Assembly: GCA_034437075.1 (NCBI GenBank)
Contig: DAOTVD010000187.1
Coordinates: 1-28,953, forward strand
Direction of reading: 5' to 3'
From: DAOTVD01 sp034437075
GTDB taxonomy: Bacteria > Chloroflexota > Anaerolineae > Aggregatilineales > J027
DNA length: 28,953 nt
The notes below the pieces were generated by a model. It was not told the origin of the DNA. It made no database searches and saw only the letters and a list, made by a program, of their open reading frames with translations. The translations under genes were made by a program, and so were the position numbers. Positions 7,748 through 15,662 of this stretch are shown in pieces (the stretch's first letter is position 1; the number at the start of each line of letters is the position of its first letter).

Positions 7748-9208
7748 ATGATCGACATATTCTTGAATTTCGTCGCTGTGGTGTACGTCATGGCGGGGGC
7801 CTTACTTTCCATCTTCGTCTCGACCTTTGGTATTCTGCTGATTATCTTTTTCTTCAAGCGGCGCCAGGCCCCCCAAGCGCCGGACGTCAGCGATGCGCAG
7901 TTACTGTCTGTGACCGTCCAACTGCCCTTGTATAACGAACAATATGTGGCCGTGCGGCTAATTGACGCGGTATGCCGCATGGATTACCCGCGCGCTAAAT
8001 TCCGCGTGCAAATCTTGGATGATTCTACAGATGAAACGACGGAGCTCTGCCGCGAGCGCGAGACATATTGGCGCGCCCAGGGCATCGACATCGAACTTGT
8101 GCGCCGCCCCACCCGCGAAGGCTACAAGGCGGGCGCGCTGGCCTATGGCCTGGGCCTGACTGACTCCGAATGCATCGCCGTCTTTGATGCGGACTTTGTG
8201 CCACCCGAGAACTTTTTGCGTAAAGTGATGCCCTATTTCAATCTGAGCGATGACATCGCGCTGGTACAAACCCGCTGGGCACACCTGAACCTGGATTATA
8301 ATTGGCTGACCCGCGCCCAAGCCATCAGCATTGATGGGCATTTCGCGATAGAGCAAGTGGCCCGTAGCCGCGCCTATTTGCCCATGTCGATGAATGGTAC
8401 GGGCGGCATCTGGCGCGCGAAAGCTATTGAAGACGCGGGCGGTTGGTCATCCAAAACCCTGACCGAAGACCTGGATTTGAGCTACCGCGCCTTGATGAAA
8501 GGCTGGCGCTTTATTTACTTGGTGGATGTGCCCGTCCCCGGCGAATTACCGCCCCAGGTGGCCGCCTGGAAGGTACAACAAGCACGCTGGGCCACAGGCA
8601 GCACCCAATGTTTGCTGCTGCATGCCGGGCCACTGTTGCGCTCGCATTTTCCGCTGTGGAAAAAACTCATGGGCCTGGCGCATTTATCCCAGTACGCCGT
8701 GCAGCCCGTGATCTTTACCCTATTTTTTCTGACTCCCGTGCTATTGCTCGGCGGCAAATTCGCCGACCTGCCCGACCTGCGCTTGATTGGCATTTTCGGC
8801 ATTATCCCGCCGTTGTTGCTCATCCTGGGTCAAACGGAGCTCTACGACAATTGGCCGCGCAATTTGGTGTATTTCCCGGTGCAATTTGTCTCTGGGGCCG
8901 CGATTGTCCTCAGCAATACCATCGCGGTGCTGAAAGCCTTTCGGCTAGGCACCGAACAGGAATTCAAACGCACGCCCAAGTTCCAGGTCACCACGCGCCA
9001 GGATCGTTGGATCGGGCGCAATTACACCCTCAAGGTGGATTGGACAACCGTGGGCGAACTCGTTCTGGCGGGCTGGGCGCTAGTGGGGGCGCTCGTGGCC
9101 TTGCAGCGTTTGCCCGCTCTGGCGCCGTATATGTTCACCTATGCCATTTCGTTTACCCTATTTGCCTATTGGAATTATTACCAGACCCGGCGCCTGGCCC
9201 GCAACTAA
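7748..9208 (+). CDS. Processive family 2 glycosyltransferase (cellulose-synthase-like)
   Basis: An integral membrane enzyme that would build a beta-linked polysaccharide from a nucleotide sugar at the cytoplasmic face. The 486 residues begin with one N-terminal membrane helix (about 8-36). The GT-A catalytic domain follows with all hallmark motifs: DDS (91-93), DAD (147-149), TED (239-241) and QQARW (277-281), the QxxRW signature of processive enzymes. Several membrane helices fill the C-terminal half. Overall length and plan resemble CslA-type or mannan/glucan synthases, but neither sugar nor linkage can be read from sequence. The next gene, a phosphoesterase, starts 31 bases downstream, so an operon is likely. 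No PilZ domain or BcsB/BcsC partner is in the window. Confidence 0.92.
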   Translation: MIDIFLNFVAVVYVMAGALLSIFVSTFGILLIIFFFKRRQAPQAPDVSDAQLLSVTVQLPLYNEQYVAVRLIDAVCRMDYPRAKFRVQILDDSTDETTELCRERETYWRAQGIDIELVRRPTREGYKAGALAYGLGLTDSECIAVFDADFVPPENFLRKVMPYFNLSDDIALVQTRWAHLNLDYNWLTRAQAISIDGHFAIEQVARSRAYLPMSMNGTGGIWRAKAIEDAGGWSSKTLTEDLDLSYRALMKGWRFIYLVDVPVPGELPPQVAAWKVQQARWATGSTQCLLLHAGPLLRSHFPLWKKLMGLAHLSQYAVQPVIFTLFFLTPVLLLGGKFADLPDLRLIGIFGIIPPLLLILGQTELYDNWPRNLVYFPVQFVSGAAIVLSNTIAVLKAFRLGTEQEFKRTPKFQVTTRQDRWIGRNYTLKVDWTTVGELVLAGWALVGALVALQRLPALAPYMFTYAISFTLFAYWNYYQTRRLARN

Positions 9209-9239
9209 GCGCCGTGTTTGGGCGGAAGGATGACAAACC

Positions 9240-10232
9240 ATGCCCCAACACAATCGCTATATTGATATTCCCTCCGGCACGCTGATGGTCGTCACCGATT
9301 TGCATGGTGATCGCGCCGCTTTTGATCGTTACGTGGCGACGTTCTTCTCGTTATACGAACATGGCGAGGCCAACCGGCTCATTTTTCTGGGCGACTTGCT
9401 GCATGGTTACGGGGACGAAGCCGACGATGCCAGTCTATACATGATCCGCCGCGTGATGGAATTGCAGGCCAATTACAGTGCCGATACGATCACCATGTTG
9501 CTCGGTAACCACGAATTGCCACATATCTATGGGGTATCGCTGGCCAAGGGCGACATCGAATTTACGCCCCGCTTCGAGCGTGCCATGCGCGGCCAGCGTA
9601 ACGAGATTATCAAATTCTTAAAGCGTTTGCCCTTTGTCGTGCGCACGGCGGCGGGCGTGTTGCTGTGCCATGCTGGCCCCGACCAAAATAGCATCAACCG
9701 CATTACGCGCTTGCGCACATTTGACCATGATGACCTCTTGCGTGATGCCGATGATATGCTGGCCGCGCAAGCCAACCTGGATGAGGTCTACCAAAATTAT
9801 GCCGAGCTATCCGGCGCGTCCTACGCCGACCTGGCGCGCGAATATCTGGATGTTGACGGCCCGAATGACCCGCGCTACCCCCATTTGCTGCGCGCGCTAT
9901 TTATCTCGGAGCGCGATCATCGTTTCGCGGTCTTGTGGGATTTTCTGTTCACCCAAAATGAGCGCGGTATGGTGCCCGCCGCCTACGAACAGATCGCGCG
10001 GCGCTATCTGGACGCCATGAGCTTGGGCGCGACGTATCCGCAAGCGGTGTGCGTCAGCGGGCATATCACCGTGCCGGATGGTGGCTACAAAGTCATTAAC
10101 GATTATCATTTTCGGCTGGCTAGCGCGACGCACGCCACCCCGCGCGAAGCCGGGGGCTATCTGCTATTTGATGCCCAAAAGCCCATCAAGCAAGCCGCCG
10201 ATTTGGTGCCGCATTTTCATAAGGTGTTCTAG
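9240..10232 (+). CDS. Calcineurin-like metallophosphoesterase
   Basis: A 330-residue cytoplasmic protein with the metal-binding motifs of the calcineurin-like superfamily in order: DLHGD (20-24), GDLLH (51-55), GNHE (89-92), then CHAG, and near the C-terminus SGHITVPDGG. The form with a DLHG motif occurs in phosphoprotein phosphatases and Ap4A hydrolases, but the helical middle (about 150-250) is not one I can assign, so the substrate is open. GGAAGGA precedes the ATG. It follows the glycosyltransferase by 31 bases and is probably cotranscribed with it. It ends 4 bases from the convergent STAS-like gene with no terminator between them. Confidence 0.9.
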   Translation: MPQHNRYIDIPSGTLMVVTDLHGDRAAFDRYVATFFSLYEHGEANRLIFLGDLLHGYGDEADDASLYMIRRVMELQANYSADTITMLLGNHELPHIYGVSLAKGDIEFTPRFERAMRGQRNEIIKFLKRLPFVVRTAAGVLLCHAGPDQNSINRITRLRTFDHDDLLRDADDMLAAQANLDEVYQNYAELSGASYADLAREYLDVDGPNDPRYPHLLRALFISERDHRFAVLWDFLFTQNERGMVPAAYEQIARRYLDAMSLGATYPQAVCVSGHITVPDGGYKVINDYHFRLASATHATPREAGGYLLFDAQKPIKQAADLVPHFHKVF

Positions 10233-10236
10233 CGGG

Positions 10237-10602
10237 CTAGTCGTACACGGCGCGGCGCAGCCAGCTTAGCGCATCGGTAACATCTAAAAAGGCGCGCACC
10301 CCGGCAGCGCCATCCGCCGCCCAATGTTCGTTCACGAAATGTACAAACACGGGGTTATGATTCACCAACAGCAGATGCCCCGCGTTGGGGTGAGCGGCCA
10401 GGCGCGCGGCAATCTCGGGATGAAAAATTTCTTCCGTAATGACATAAATGGCCGAAAAATCTAGCAGCAGATGCAGCACCACGCCGCTGTCGTCCAGCTT
10501 GCGCAAGGCCCAGCGCAAGATTGCATCCCATTCTTGCAGGCTGCTTTCATCCCCCCAGCCGATTTTAATCAGGTCGTCTTCCATAAAAAAACGGTGTCGC
10601 AT
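10237..10602 (-). CDS. Small STAS/SpoIIAA-like protein
   Basis: About 121 residues, alternating strands and helices: DLIKIGWGDES, VLHLLLDFSAIY, AGHLLLVNHN, then FLDVTDALSWLRR at the end. This pattern fits the STAS/SpoIIAA-like fold, and the protein resembles the 132-residue product at 23691-24089 in plan and ending. The start is uncertain. In-frame ATGs lie at 10638, 10602 and 10584, none with a convincing ribosome binding site; 10602 is chosen because it matches where the relative begins. It lies 55 bases downstream of the Lon-like protease (19 bases if 10638 is used), in the same direction, so cotranscription is likely. No phosphoacceptor motif is evident. A binding or regulatory role is inferred from fold only. 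Confidence 0.68.
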   Translation of the reverse strand: MRHRFFMEDDLIKIGWGDESSLQEWDAILRWALRKLDDSGVVLHLLLDFSAIYVITEEIFHPEIAARLAAHPNAGHLLLVNHNPVFVHFVNEHWAADGAAGVRAFLDVTDALSWLRRAVYD

Positions 10603-10657
10603 ACGCGCATTGTAAGCCAGCCGCGCGCGGCATGCCATATGCTATAGCGGTTTCTGA

Positions 10658-12538
10658 CTACACGGTTTCGTCGGTTGCATCGGCCTCGTCGTCGTCGTGC
10701 TCATCATCTTCATCGTGGTCTTCGCGCGCTTCGCTGCTGAAATTCTCAATCCGCAAGGCCAAATCGCGCAGGCGCTTATCCACTGCTGCATGGACATCCT
10801 CTGGCGTGCAACCCGTCAGCAGCGCGATTCCCTCGTCGGCGGTATCCATGGCGTAAATATGAAATTGTTCGGCCTCTACCGCTGCGATGACATCAGGCTT
10901 CAGCATGAGTTCGGGCGCATTCGCACGGGGGATGATCACGCCTTGATCGCCCGTTAGGCCGTGCAGTTGGCAGACCTTGAAAAAGCCTTCGATCTTGCGC
11001 GTGACATCGCCAATGGGTTGCACGCGCCCCATCTGATTCACGCTCCCTGTTACGGCGATGCTTTGCCGGGCGGGCAAGCGCCCTAGCGCGGAAAGTAGCG
11101 CGAAAAGCTCGGCGCAAGAAGCCGAATCGCCGTCGATTTCGGCGTAATTTTGCTCGAAGGCCAGGCTCGCGGCCAGGCTGAGCGGGTAATCCTGCGCGAA
11201 GTGCCCCCCCAGATAGCCGATGAGCGTGCGCAAGCCCTTGTCATGGAACGGCCCGGTCATGTGCGATTCGTAATCCAGATGCATGATGCCCTCGCGCCCT
11301 AAATAGACGCGCGCGGTCAGTTGGGCGGGCAGGGCATAGGGGTAGTCGATGTCGTCCACAACCACCAGCGCGTTAACCTGGCCAATCGCTTCGCCCGCCG
11401 TTTCGAGCCGCACCTGGCCATCCAGAATACGTTCTAGGGCTTCTTGCTCGGCCAGATTATGCCGCGCGGTATGCGCCTCTAAAGCTGTAACCCAATCGGC
11501 GCGGGTGATGGTCTTGTGCCCTGCGCGCCGCGCGAAATAGCTCGCTTCGCGCAGACGGTCGGCCAGGGGCGCGAACTGCGCGCTAAGCTTGCGCTGGTCG
11601 GCGGCCAACCAACTCCCGTATTCAATTAAGCCGCTCATAACGTGTTTATCGGCTTTGAGCAAGCGTTCTTGCTGCACGAGCCGTTCGCTAAAGGCGATGT
11701 ACAGCGCTTCGTTTTCTGGCGTGCGGCGCATGGTATCGCTGAATTCGGCCTTAGCGCGGAACACGCGCGCGAAATCCGGTTCGGTGGCGGCTAACCACGC
11801 ATAATCATAGGCATCCCCGATGAGGATAACGGTCAGGTCAAGCGGAATCGGGTCGCAGGTAAAGCCCGGTGCCAGAGCCGGCCAACCAGCGGGGCTATCG
11901 ACATCGGGGTGAATCTGGCGCGTGCGCAAGGCGTGCAACAATGTTTCTAGCGCGCCGGTATAGCTCAGCAGATCATCCAGGCGCACGATGAGCACGCCCC
12001 CATTGGCTTGATGCAGCAACCCCGGTTGGATGTCGTGCAAATCGGCCTGCAAGCTGGCCTCGTGCAGGCGCCAGCGCAGGCACCCGACGAGGCGGCGGCG
12101 GGTCGGTTGGGTCGCGACGATCACTGGCGCGGGCGCGCCGGGCTGATGAGAGGCCATCGGACGGACACCCGCGATAGCGCCTGCGCTGGGCGGGGCGCTA
12201 CGCGCCCCAAAATGGCGCTGGCCTTCCGGCGCGTTGACGTAATACCAATCTGGCGGGGTGGGCCAAGCTTGCGCGGCGTGTTCGGCGCGCTGGAGCGCCG
12301 CCGTCAGGCGCCCGGTATGGGGTGGGCCTTGCACGAAAATATGATAACCGGGCATCGCCAGGCCAAAATCCAGGGCGGTGAGGGCGCGCTCTTGGCCCCA
12401 AAATGGGCCGTCCGGGGCGGGAACGCTGCGCGCGGCTTGTAAGTCGCAGCGGCGCATGAGCGCGCTGGGGGGTAATCGCTGGGGCGTCATAAGCTGGGCG
12501 AGTCTTTCTATCGGAATGCGAGGCTTTATTGTACGCAT
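10658..12538 (-). CDS. Shortened Lon-like (LonB/YcbZ type) serine protease with a degenerate ATPase
   Basis: Lon-like proteases unfold and cut proteins in the cytoplasm. The C-terminal protease domain is intact: Ser472 in IDGDSAS and Lys515 in DVTRK form the Ser-Lys dyad, 43 residues apart as in Escherichia coli Lon. The N-terminal part matches the AAA_32 type (FWGQERALTALDFGL, then GPPHTGRLT at 71-79 as Walker A). In Walker A the usual GTGR-S/T reads HTGRL. In the Walker B region GGVLIVRLDDLL an Arg-Leu replaces the expected Asp-Ala. At 626 residues it lacks most of the roughly 200-residue helical insert that relatives carry after the Walker A strand. A highly acidic tail ends the protein. 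The start could also be Met17 (12490); neither has a strong ribosome binding site. The STAS-like gene follows downstream. Confidence 0.88.
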   Translation of the reverse strand: MRTIKPRIPIERLAQLMTPQRLPPSALMRRCDLQAARSVPAPDGPFWGQERALTALDFGLAMPGYHIFVQGPPHTGRLTAALQRAEHAAQAWPTPPDWYYVNAPEGQRHFGARSAPPSAGAIAGVRPMASHQPGAPAPVIVATQPTRRRLVGCLRWRLHEASLQADLHDIQPGLLHQANGGVLIVRLDDLLSYTGALETLLHALRTRQIHPDVDSPAGWPALAPGFTCDPIPLDLTVILIGDAYDYAWLAATEPDFARVFRAKAEFSDTMRRTPENEALYIAFSERLVQQERLLKADKHVMSGLIEYGSWLAADQRKLSAQFAPLADRLREASYFARRAGHKTITRADWVTALEAHTARHNLAEQEALERILDGQVRLETAGEAIGQVNALVVVDDIDYPYALPAQLTARVYLGREGIMHLDYESHMTGPFHDKGLRTLIGYLGGHFAQDYPLSLAASLAFEQNYAEIDGDSASCAELFALLSALGRLPARQSIAVTGSVNQMGRVQPIGDVTRKIEGFFKVCQLHGLTGDQGVIIPRANAPELMLKPDVIAAVEAEQFHIYAMDTADEGIALLTGCTPEDVHAAVDKRLRDLALRIENFSSEAREDHDEDDEHDDDEADATDETV

Positions 12539-12592
12539 TCCGGCGCGGGGGGCCAGGGGCGTTTTGCGCGGGTTCTATGCCCAGATGCCGTC

Positions 12593-12622
12593 TTTACAGC
12601 CCATCCCTTGGCATGGTAAAAT
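12593..12622 (+). promoter_or_regulatory. Promoter of rpsD
   Basis: TTTACA (12593-12598), an 18-base spacer and TAAAAT (12617-12622) form a good sigma-70-type promoter. Transcription would begin near 12629, giving a leader of about 110 bases before rpsD. Confidence 0.6.
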
Positions 12623-12629
12623 TCCCCGT

Positions 12630-12654
12630 CGGCTGATCACCAGCCGCCTTTTTT
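12630..12654 (+). terminator. Terminator-like hairpin at the start of the rpsD leader
   Basis: CGGCTG (12630-12635) pairs with CAGCCG (12641-12646) around a 5-base loop, followed by CC and six T (12649-12654). It stands directly after the predicted rpsD start site and about 85 bases before the ATG. It could act as an attenuator or as a 5' protective hairpin. No gene ends just upstream on this strand that would need a terminator. Confidence 0.55.
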
Positions 12655-12739
12655 GCGTGAAATCCGTCCTAAAAGCCGTCAATGGCGGCCCAACCAACGT
12701 TCGTGACGATAATCTTTCGAAAGTCAAGTTAGGACTATT
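12655..12739 (+). promoter_or_regulatory. Candidate autoregulatory leader of rpsD that can sequester its ribosome binding site
   Basis: GTCCTAA (12666-12672) is perfectly complementary to TTAGGAC (12729-12735), which contains the AGGA ribosome binding site of rpsD 5 bases before the ATG. Between them lie smaller possible hairpins: GCC/GGC around TCAAT, and the palindrome CTTTCGAAAG. S4 is known to repress its own mRNA in other bacteria through a leader structure. Here the structure is seen, while binding by S4 is inference. Confidence 0.5.
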
Positions 12740-13363
12740 ATGGGAAAAGCTCGCCCCAAAGCTAAAACACAGCGCCGATTCGGCGAAGTATTGGTGCCGC
12801 GCCCGAAATACCAGCGTATTCTGGAAAAACGCCCCTATCCGCCGGGCGTGCATGGTAAAGAAAAAGCCTTCCGGCGCGGTCGGCAAAGTGACTTTGCATT
12901 GCAATTGGAAGAGAAGCAGAAGCTCGCCTATATTTACAACGTGGGCGAACGCCAAATGCGCAATTATTACATCCAAGCCGCCAAGATGCCCGGCGTAACG
13001 GGCGATAATATGCTTGTGCTGCTGGAACAACGCCTGGATAACCTGTGCTATCGCCTGGGCTTTGGTGCCACCATCTGGGCCGCGCGCCAGGTCGTCAGCC
13101 ATGGTCATATTCTGGTGGATAATCGCAAGGTCAATGTGGCCTCATACCAAGTCGTGGCGGATCAAAAGATCACCCTGCGGCAGCGCATGCGCGATAATGT
13201 CGATATTGAAGTTTCGATTGAAAGCCGTGGCCCCTTGCCCGACTTTCTGGACTATGACAGCAACGAATTCACGGGCACGCTGAAGCGCATCCCCGAACGC
13301 CCCGATATTCAGATTCCGGTGAACGAACAGCTTATCGTCGAATATTACACGCGCAAAACCTAG
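12740..13363 (+). CDS. rpsD: 30S ribosomal protein S4
   Basis: S4 binds 16S rRNA early in assembly of the small subunit and shapes the mRNA entry region. The 207-residue product matches the family from end to end: N-terminal MGKARPKAKTQRRFGEVLV, YPPGVHGKEKAFRRGRQSDF, the S4 RNA-binding domain (LDNLCYRLGFGATIWAARQVVSHGHILVDNRKV) and the closing strand LIVEYYTRKT. The N-terminal zinc-binding cysteines of some S4 proteins are absent, so this is the Cys-free form. It stands alone rather than with rpsK, rpsM and rpoA, and has its own promoter and a structured leader. AGGA is well placed before the ATG. The convergent gene downstream begins 34 bases away. Confidence 0.98.
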   Translation: MGKARPKAKTQRRFGEVLVPRPKYQRILEKRPYPPGVHGKEKAFRRGRQSDFALQLEEKQKLAYIYNVGERQMRNYYIQAAKMPGVTGDNMLVLLEQRLDNLCYRLGFGATIWAARQVVSHGHILVDNRKVNVASYQVVADQKITLRQRMRDNVDIEVSIESRGPLPDFLDYDSNEFTGTLKRIPERPDIQIPVNEQLIVEYYTRKT

Positions 13364-13396
13364 CGCCTGGGGCCCGGACGGCCCACGCCGATTGGC

Positions 13397-14170
13397 TCAG
13401 GAGCGATCCGCAGAGGGTCGCTTCTGGCGGTATTCCCGCGCACTAACCTCCGCCACCAACAAGCTAAAGGCTTCGATCATCCGCCGGAACAGGGTGTGTT
13501 CGCCTTTGAACCCCGGCGCGTGCTGTTGGCGCGCATTCGATGAAGACGGTAGGCGCTGCAAAACCCGCGCCCAGGCATTGATTTCGATCTGGACTGCCGG
13601 AATGCCCAACACCTGATAAGCAAATCGCGTGACGGTGGGGCGCTTCAGGCCGCCTGTATAACGCGGGTGGTTGATGGCCAGATGATCGGTTTCGTGTAAC
13701 CCCATCTGGCATGAAAAGCCCATTTGCTCGAAAGCGCTAATGACGGCGGGTTCGTACCCCGGCGCAGTCAGCCCCTTCATACTCCCTAACCCGATGCCAA
13801 AAGGCCGCGTGCCCTTGACACCATGCAGATCAACAATCAGGCGGGTGGGGTGTTGGCGCACGAAGGCCGCCAAGCTTTGCTTGAAAAAATTATGGTCGTC
13901 ATCGTCATGCGGGTCGGGGTTGCTCTCAAAGGTCGTGAAGATGGCGTGCGCGCCGGTCAGGCGGTGCAGCCCTTCGGCAATGGCCCCGGTGTATTCGTCC
14001 TCGTTTTTCCAGCGCCCGGCCCGGCGATGACGGCAAGCGTGCGGCGCGCTAAACAGGATGGGAACGTCCCCAGGGCGTGTTTCTAGGCCGGGGTGCCCAG
14101 GCGGCGGCGGCAAGCGATAATGAATGGCGGCGCGTTCGAAGGCAATGAACGAAGCAAGGTCAATTTGCAT
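13397..14170 (-). CDS. N-formylglutamate amidohydrolase-like protein
   Basis: The 257-residue cytoplasmic protein has the pattern of the N-formylglutamate amidohydrolase superfamily (zinc carboxypeptidase-like fold). SAPHACRHRR (41-50) is followed by an acidic pair in NEDEYT, then LIVDLHG (111-117) and VQIEINAW near the C-terminus; His, Glu and Asp in these places are candidate zinc ligands and catalytic residues. No histidine-degradation gene (hutH, hutU, hutI) is nearby, so N-formylglutamate itself need not be the substrate. The start lies 3 bases after the stop of the 330-residue gene, so the two are tightly coupled. The C-terminus is Arg/Lys-rich and ends near rpsD on the other strand. 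Confidence 0.8.
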   Translation of the reverse strand: MQIDLASFIAFERAAIHYRLPPPPGHPGLETRPGDVPILFSAPHACRHRRAGRWKNEDEYTGAIAEGLHRLTGAHAIFTTFESNPDPHDDDDHNFFKQSLAAFVRQHPTRLIVDLHGVKGTRPFGIGLGSMKGLTAPGYEPAVISAFEQMGFSCQMGLHETDHLAINHPRYTGGLKRPTVTRFAYQVLGIPAVQIEINAWARVLQRLPSSSNARQQHAPGFKGEHTLFRRMIEAFSLLVAEVSAREYRQKRPSADRS

Positions 14171-14173
14171 AGG

Positions 14174-15166
14174 CTACAGCGCGGAGATGGTCTTAGCCAC
14201 CCGCAAATGATTCGGGAAATAGGGCAAAAACTCGATCAGTGAGTCGTACTTGCCATCAAAATATTCATTCAAATAGCGTTGCAAAACGCTGACCACCCCC
14301 GGCAGAATCGTCACCCCGCGCGATTTACGCTCCATCAACGTGAAGGCTTTGGCCTCTTGGGGGCTGACCTTGTATTCTAGGTAAATCGCCACACTACCCG
14401 GCACGAATAGCTCGATAAATTGATCGCCCCAATTGGGATACATGCGCCGGAATTCATCATTTACCGGCAGTTTTTTGCTGGCCACCGGCGCGACCTGCTC
14501 GGCATGGCGGCGCAAGTACGAGAACATCAACAAGCGCATATACCGCGATAGCGACGAGCTATAGACGTGGGTTGGGTCTTCGTGGAAGGGCCAGGGTTCG
14601 TTATCCCCCCAGGCGATGCGCGGCGGCCCAATGCAGATGAGATCGCGCCCGACGCGCACACCCACGGCTACATCGCTGGGGTACGAGATATTGGGCATGT
14701 AAATGAGTTGCTCGGCGACGTGGCCAATAAACGGCTGCATAAATTCGTAAAACTGCGCACTCGCCATCACTTGCCGGGCTTCGATTTCGGCCTGTTGCCA
14801 GGCGTAGGAATCTTGTTGCCACAAGTCCATCAGGCTAGCGCGGTAGTAAAAATCATACAGATAGTCGTTCCAATCGGGCGGCATCCAGCGCGGCGGCTTG
14901 GTGATATACATATCTGGCCAAGAGAGCTTCAACGCGAACGCATAAAGGGCCTCTAGGGGCGGGTTCATATCTAGCAAATACTGCGCGGCCTGCACGGCGG
15001 GATGGTCTTTGAAGGCGTCTAGCCAGCGGGTCGTGTTGCGGGCATGAAAATGGGGCCGGTGCCCTTTACGTTGTTGGGCCCGCTGGGGCCAGTCGGTTAT
15101 TGCCAGCACTGCCGACATAAGGCGGATACGGTCATCAATGCCGACCAAGACTTGTCGTTGCGTCAT
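14174..15166 (-). CDS. Conserved-looking protein of unknown function, coupled to the amidohydrolase-like gene
   Basis: I do not recognise this 330-residue protein. It has no signal peptide or membrane helix. It is rich in Trp, Tyr and Pro (PPRWMPPDWNDYLYDFYYRAS) and mainly helical in the middle. A possible strand-rich segment (SDVAVGVRVGRDLICIGPPRIAWG) leads into WPFHEDPTHVYSSSLSRYMRL. No complete metal-binding or nucleotide-binding motif is evident. GGTGAT lies 7 bases before the ATG, and TACAAT and TATAAA-like sequences upstream may hold its promoter. The 3-base gap to the next gene suggests the two proteins act together or are made in fixed ratio. Confidence 0.8.
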   Translation of the reverse strand: MTQRQVLVGIDDRIRLMSAVLAITDWPQRAQQRKGHRPHFHARNTTRWLDAFKDHPAVQAAQYLLDMNPPLEALYAFALKLSWPDMYITKPPRWMPPDWNDYLYDFYYRASLMDLWQQDSYAWQQAEIEARQVMASAQFYEFMQPFIGHVAEQLIYMPNISYPSDVAVGVRVGRDLICIGPPRIAWGDNEPWPFHEDPTHVYSSSLSRYMRLLMFSYLRRHAEQVAPVASKKLPVNDEFRRMYPNWGDQFIELFVPGSVAIYLEYKVSPQEAKAFTLMERKSRGVTILPGVVSVLQRYLNEYFDGKYDSLIEFLPYFPNHLRVAKTISAL

Positions 15167-15294
15167 GCTGCATCACCAATTTATATCGTCTTTGTATTGT
15201 ACAGCAGCTTAACAGACGGCGCTACGCCGGGGCCGGATTGTAGCTGCCAAGGTAACTGCTCAGGCTATGCCAATTCTTCCCCCTCACCCCCTTA

Positions 15295-15473
15295 GGCTTT
15301 TCCAAGTATTTAACTATGCCGCTTGCTTTTGTCGAAAAGGATACCGTCTTGATTTTACCCCCCTCTAGCTCCCCCCGAATTCAGGGGGAGAACTTACTCG
15401 TGCGCATAATAATAGCCCCTCCCTGAATTCGGGGAGGGGGATGGGGAGGGGTAATTATTTTTCTGGAAAAGCC
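15295..15473. repeat. MITE-like element, copy 2 (GGCTTTTCCA ends)
   Basis: A 179-base close copy of the element at 6836-7009, with the same 10-base terminal inverted repeat (15295-15304 and 15464-15473). The trinucleotide TTA flanks both ends directly, which could be a target-site duplication; copy 1 does not show this. The core again has C-rich and G-rich arms around GAATTC. It begins the repeat cluster filling the 654-base gene-free stretch 15167-15820. Apart from the likely promoter of the 330-residue gene at about 15180-15205, I see nothing in 15206-15294. Confidence 0.85.
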
Positions 15474-15478
15474 TTAAT

Positions 15479-15583
15479 CCCCCTCTCCCAAACGCCGCTT
15501 TGCGGCTGGTAGAGGGGGAAAACGACCCGAAACCGACACTTTTTGCCCCTCTCCCAGGGCTGAAAGCCCGTTTGGGAGAGGGG
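15479..15583. repeat. Two CCCCTCTCCC-type hairpin repeats
   Basis: First hairpin: CCCCCTCT (15479-15486) pairs with AGAGGGGG (15511-15518), with an inner GCCGC/GCGGC stem. Second: CCCCTCTCCCA (15546-15556) pairs with TGGGAGAGGGG (15573-15583), a perfect 11-base stem with an inner GGGCT/AGCCC stem. The shared arm suggests one repeat family present twice in a row, directly abutting MITE-like copy 2. Confidence 0.75.
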
Positions 15584-15640
15584 TTGGGGTGAGGGCTGAT
15601 GGACAGTTCAAAACAAACACAAATGTTTTTTTCTGCCAAA

Positions 15641-15662
15641 ACCGAGGGCTTAAGCCCTCGGT
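15641..15662. repeat. Perfect 22-base palindrome, REP-like, possible bidirectional terminator
   Basis: The two halves, ACCGAGGGCTT and AAGCCCTCGGT, are exact inverted copies. T-runs lie just outside on both strands, so it could stop transcription from either side. The arm GAGGGCTT/AAGCCCTC recurs in the element at 27106-27125. Confidence 0.75.

Noticed and set aside
8443..9285. Open frame of 280 codons overlapping the glycosyltransferase in another frame
   Set aside because: The glycosyltransferase frame carries all catalytic motifs through this stretch. The alternative product is Arg/Pro-rich with no family signal.
13368..13385. Possible terminator between rpsD and the convergent amidohydrolase-like gene
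   Set aside because: TGGGGCC and GGCCCA can pair with a bulge, but the stem is short and no T-run follows on either strand.
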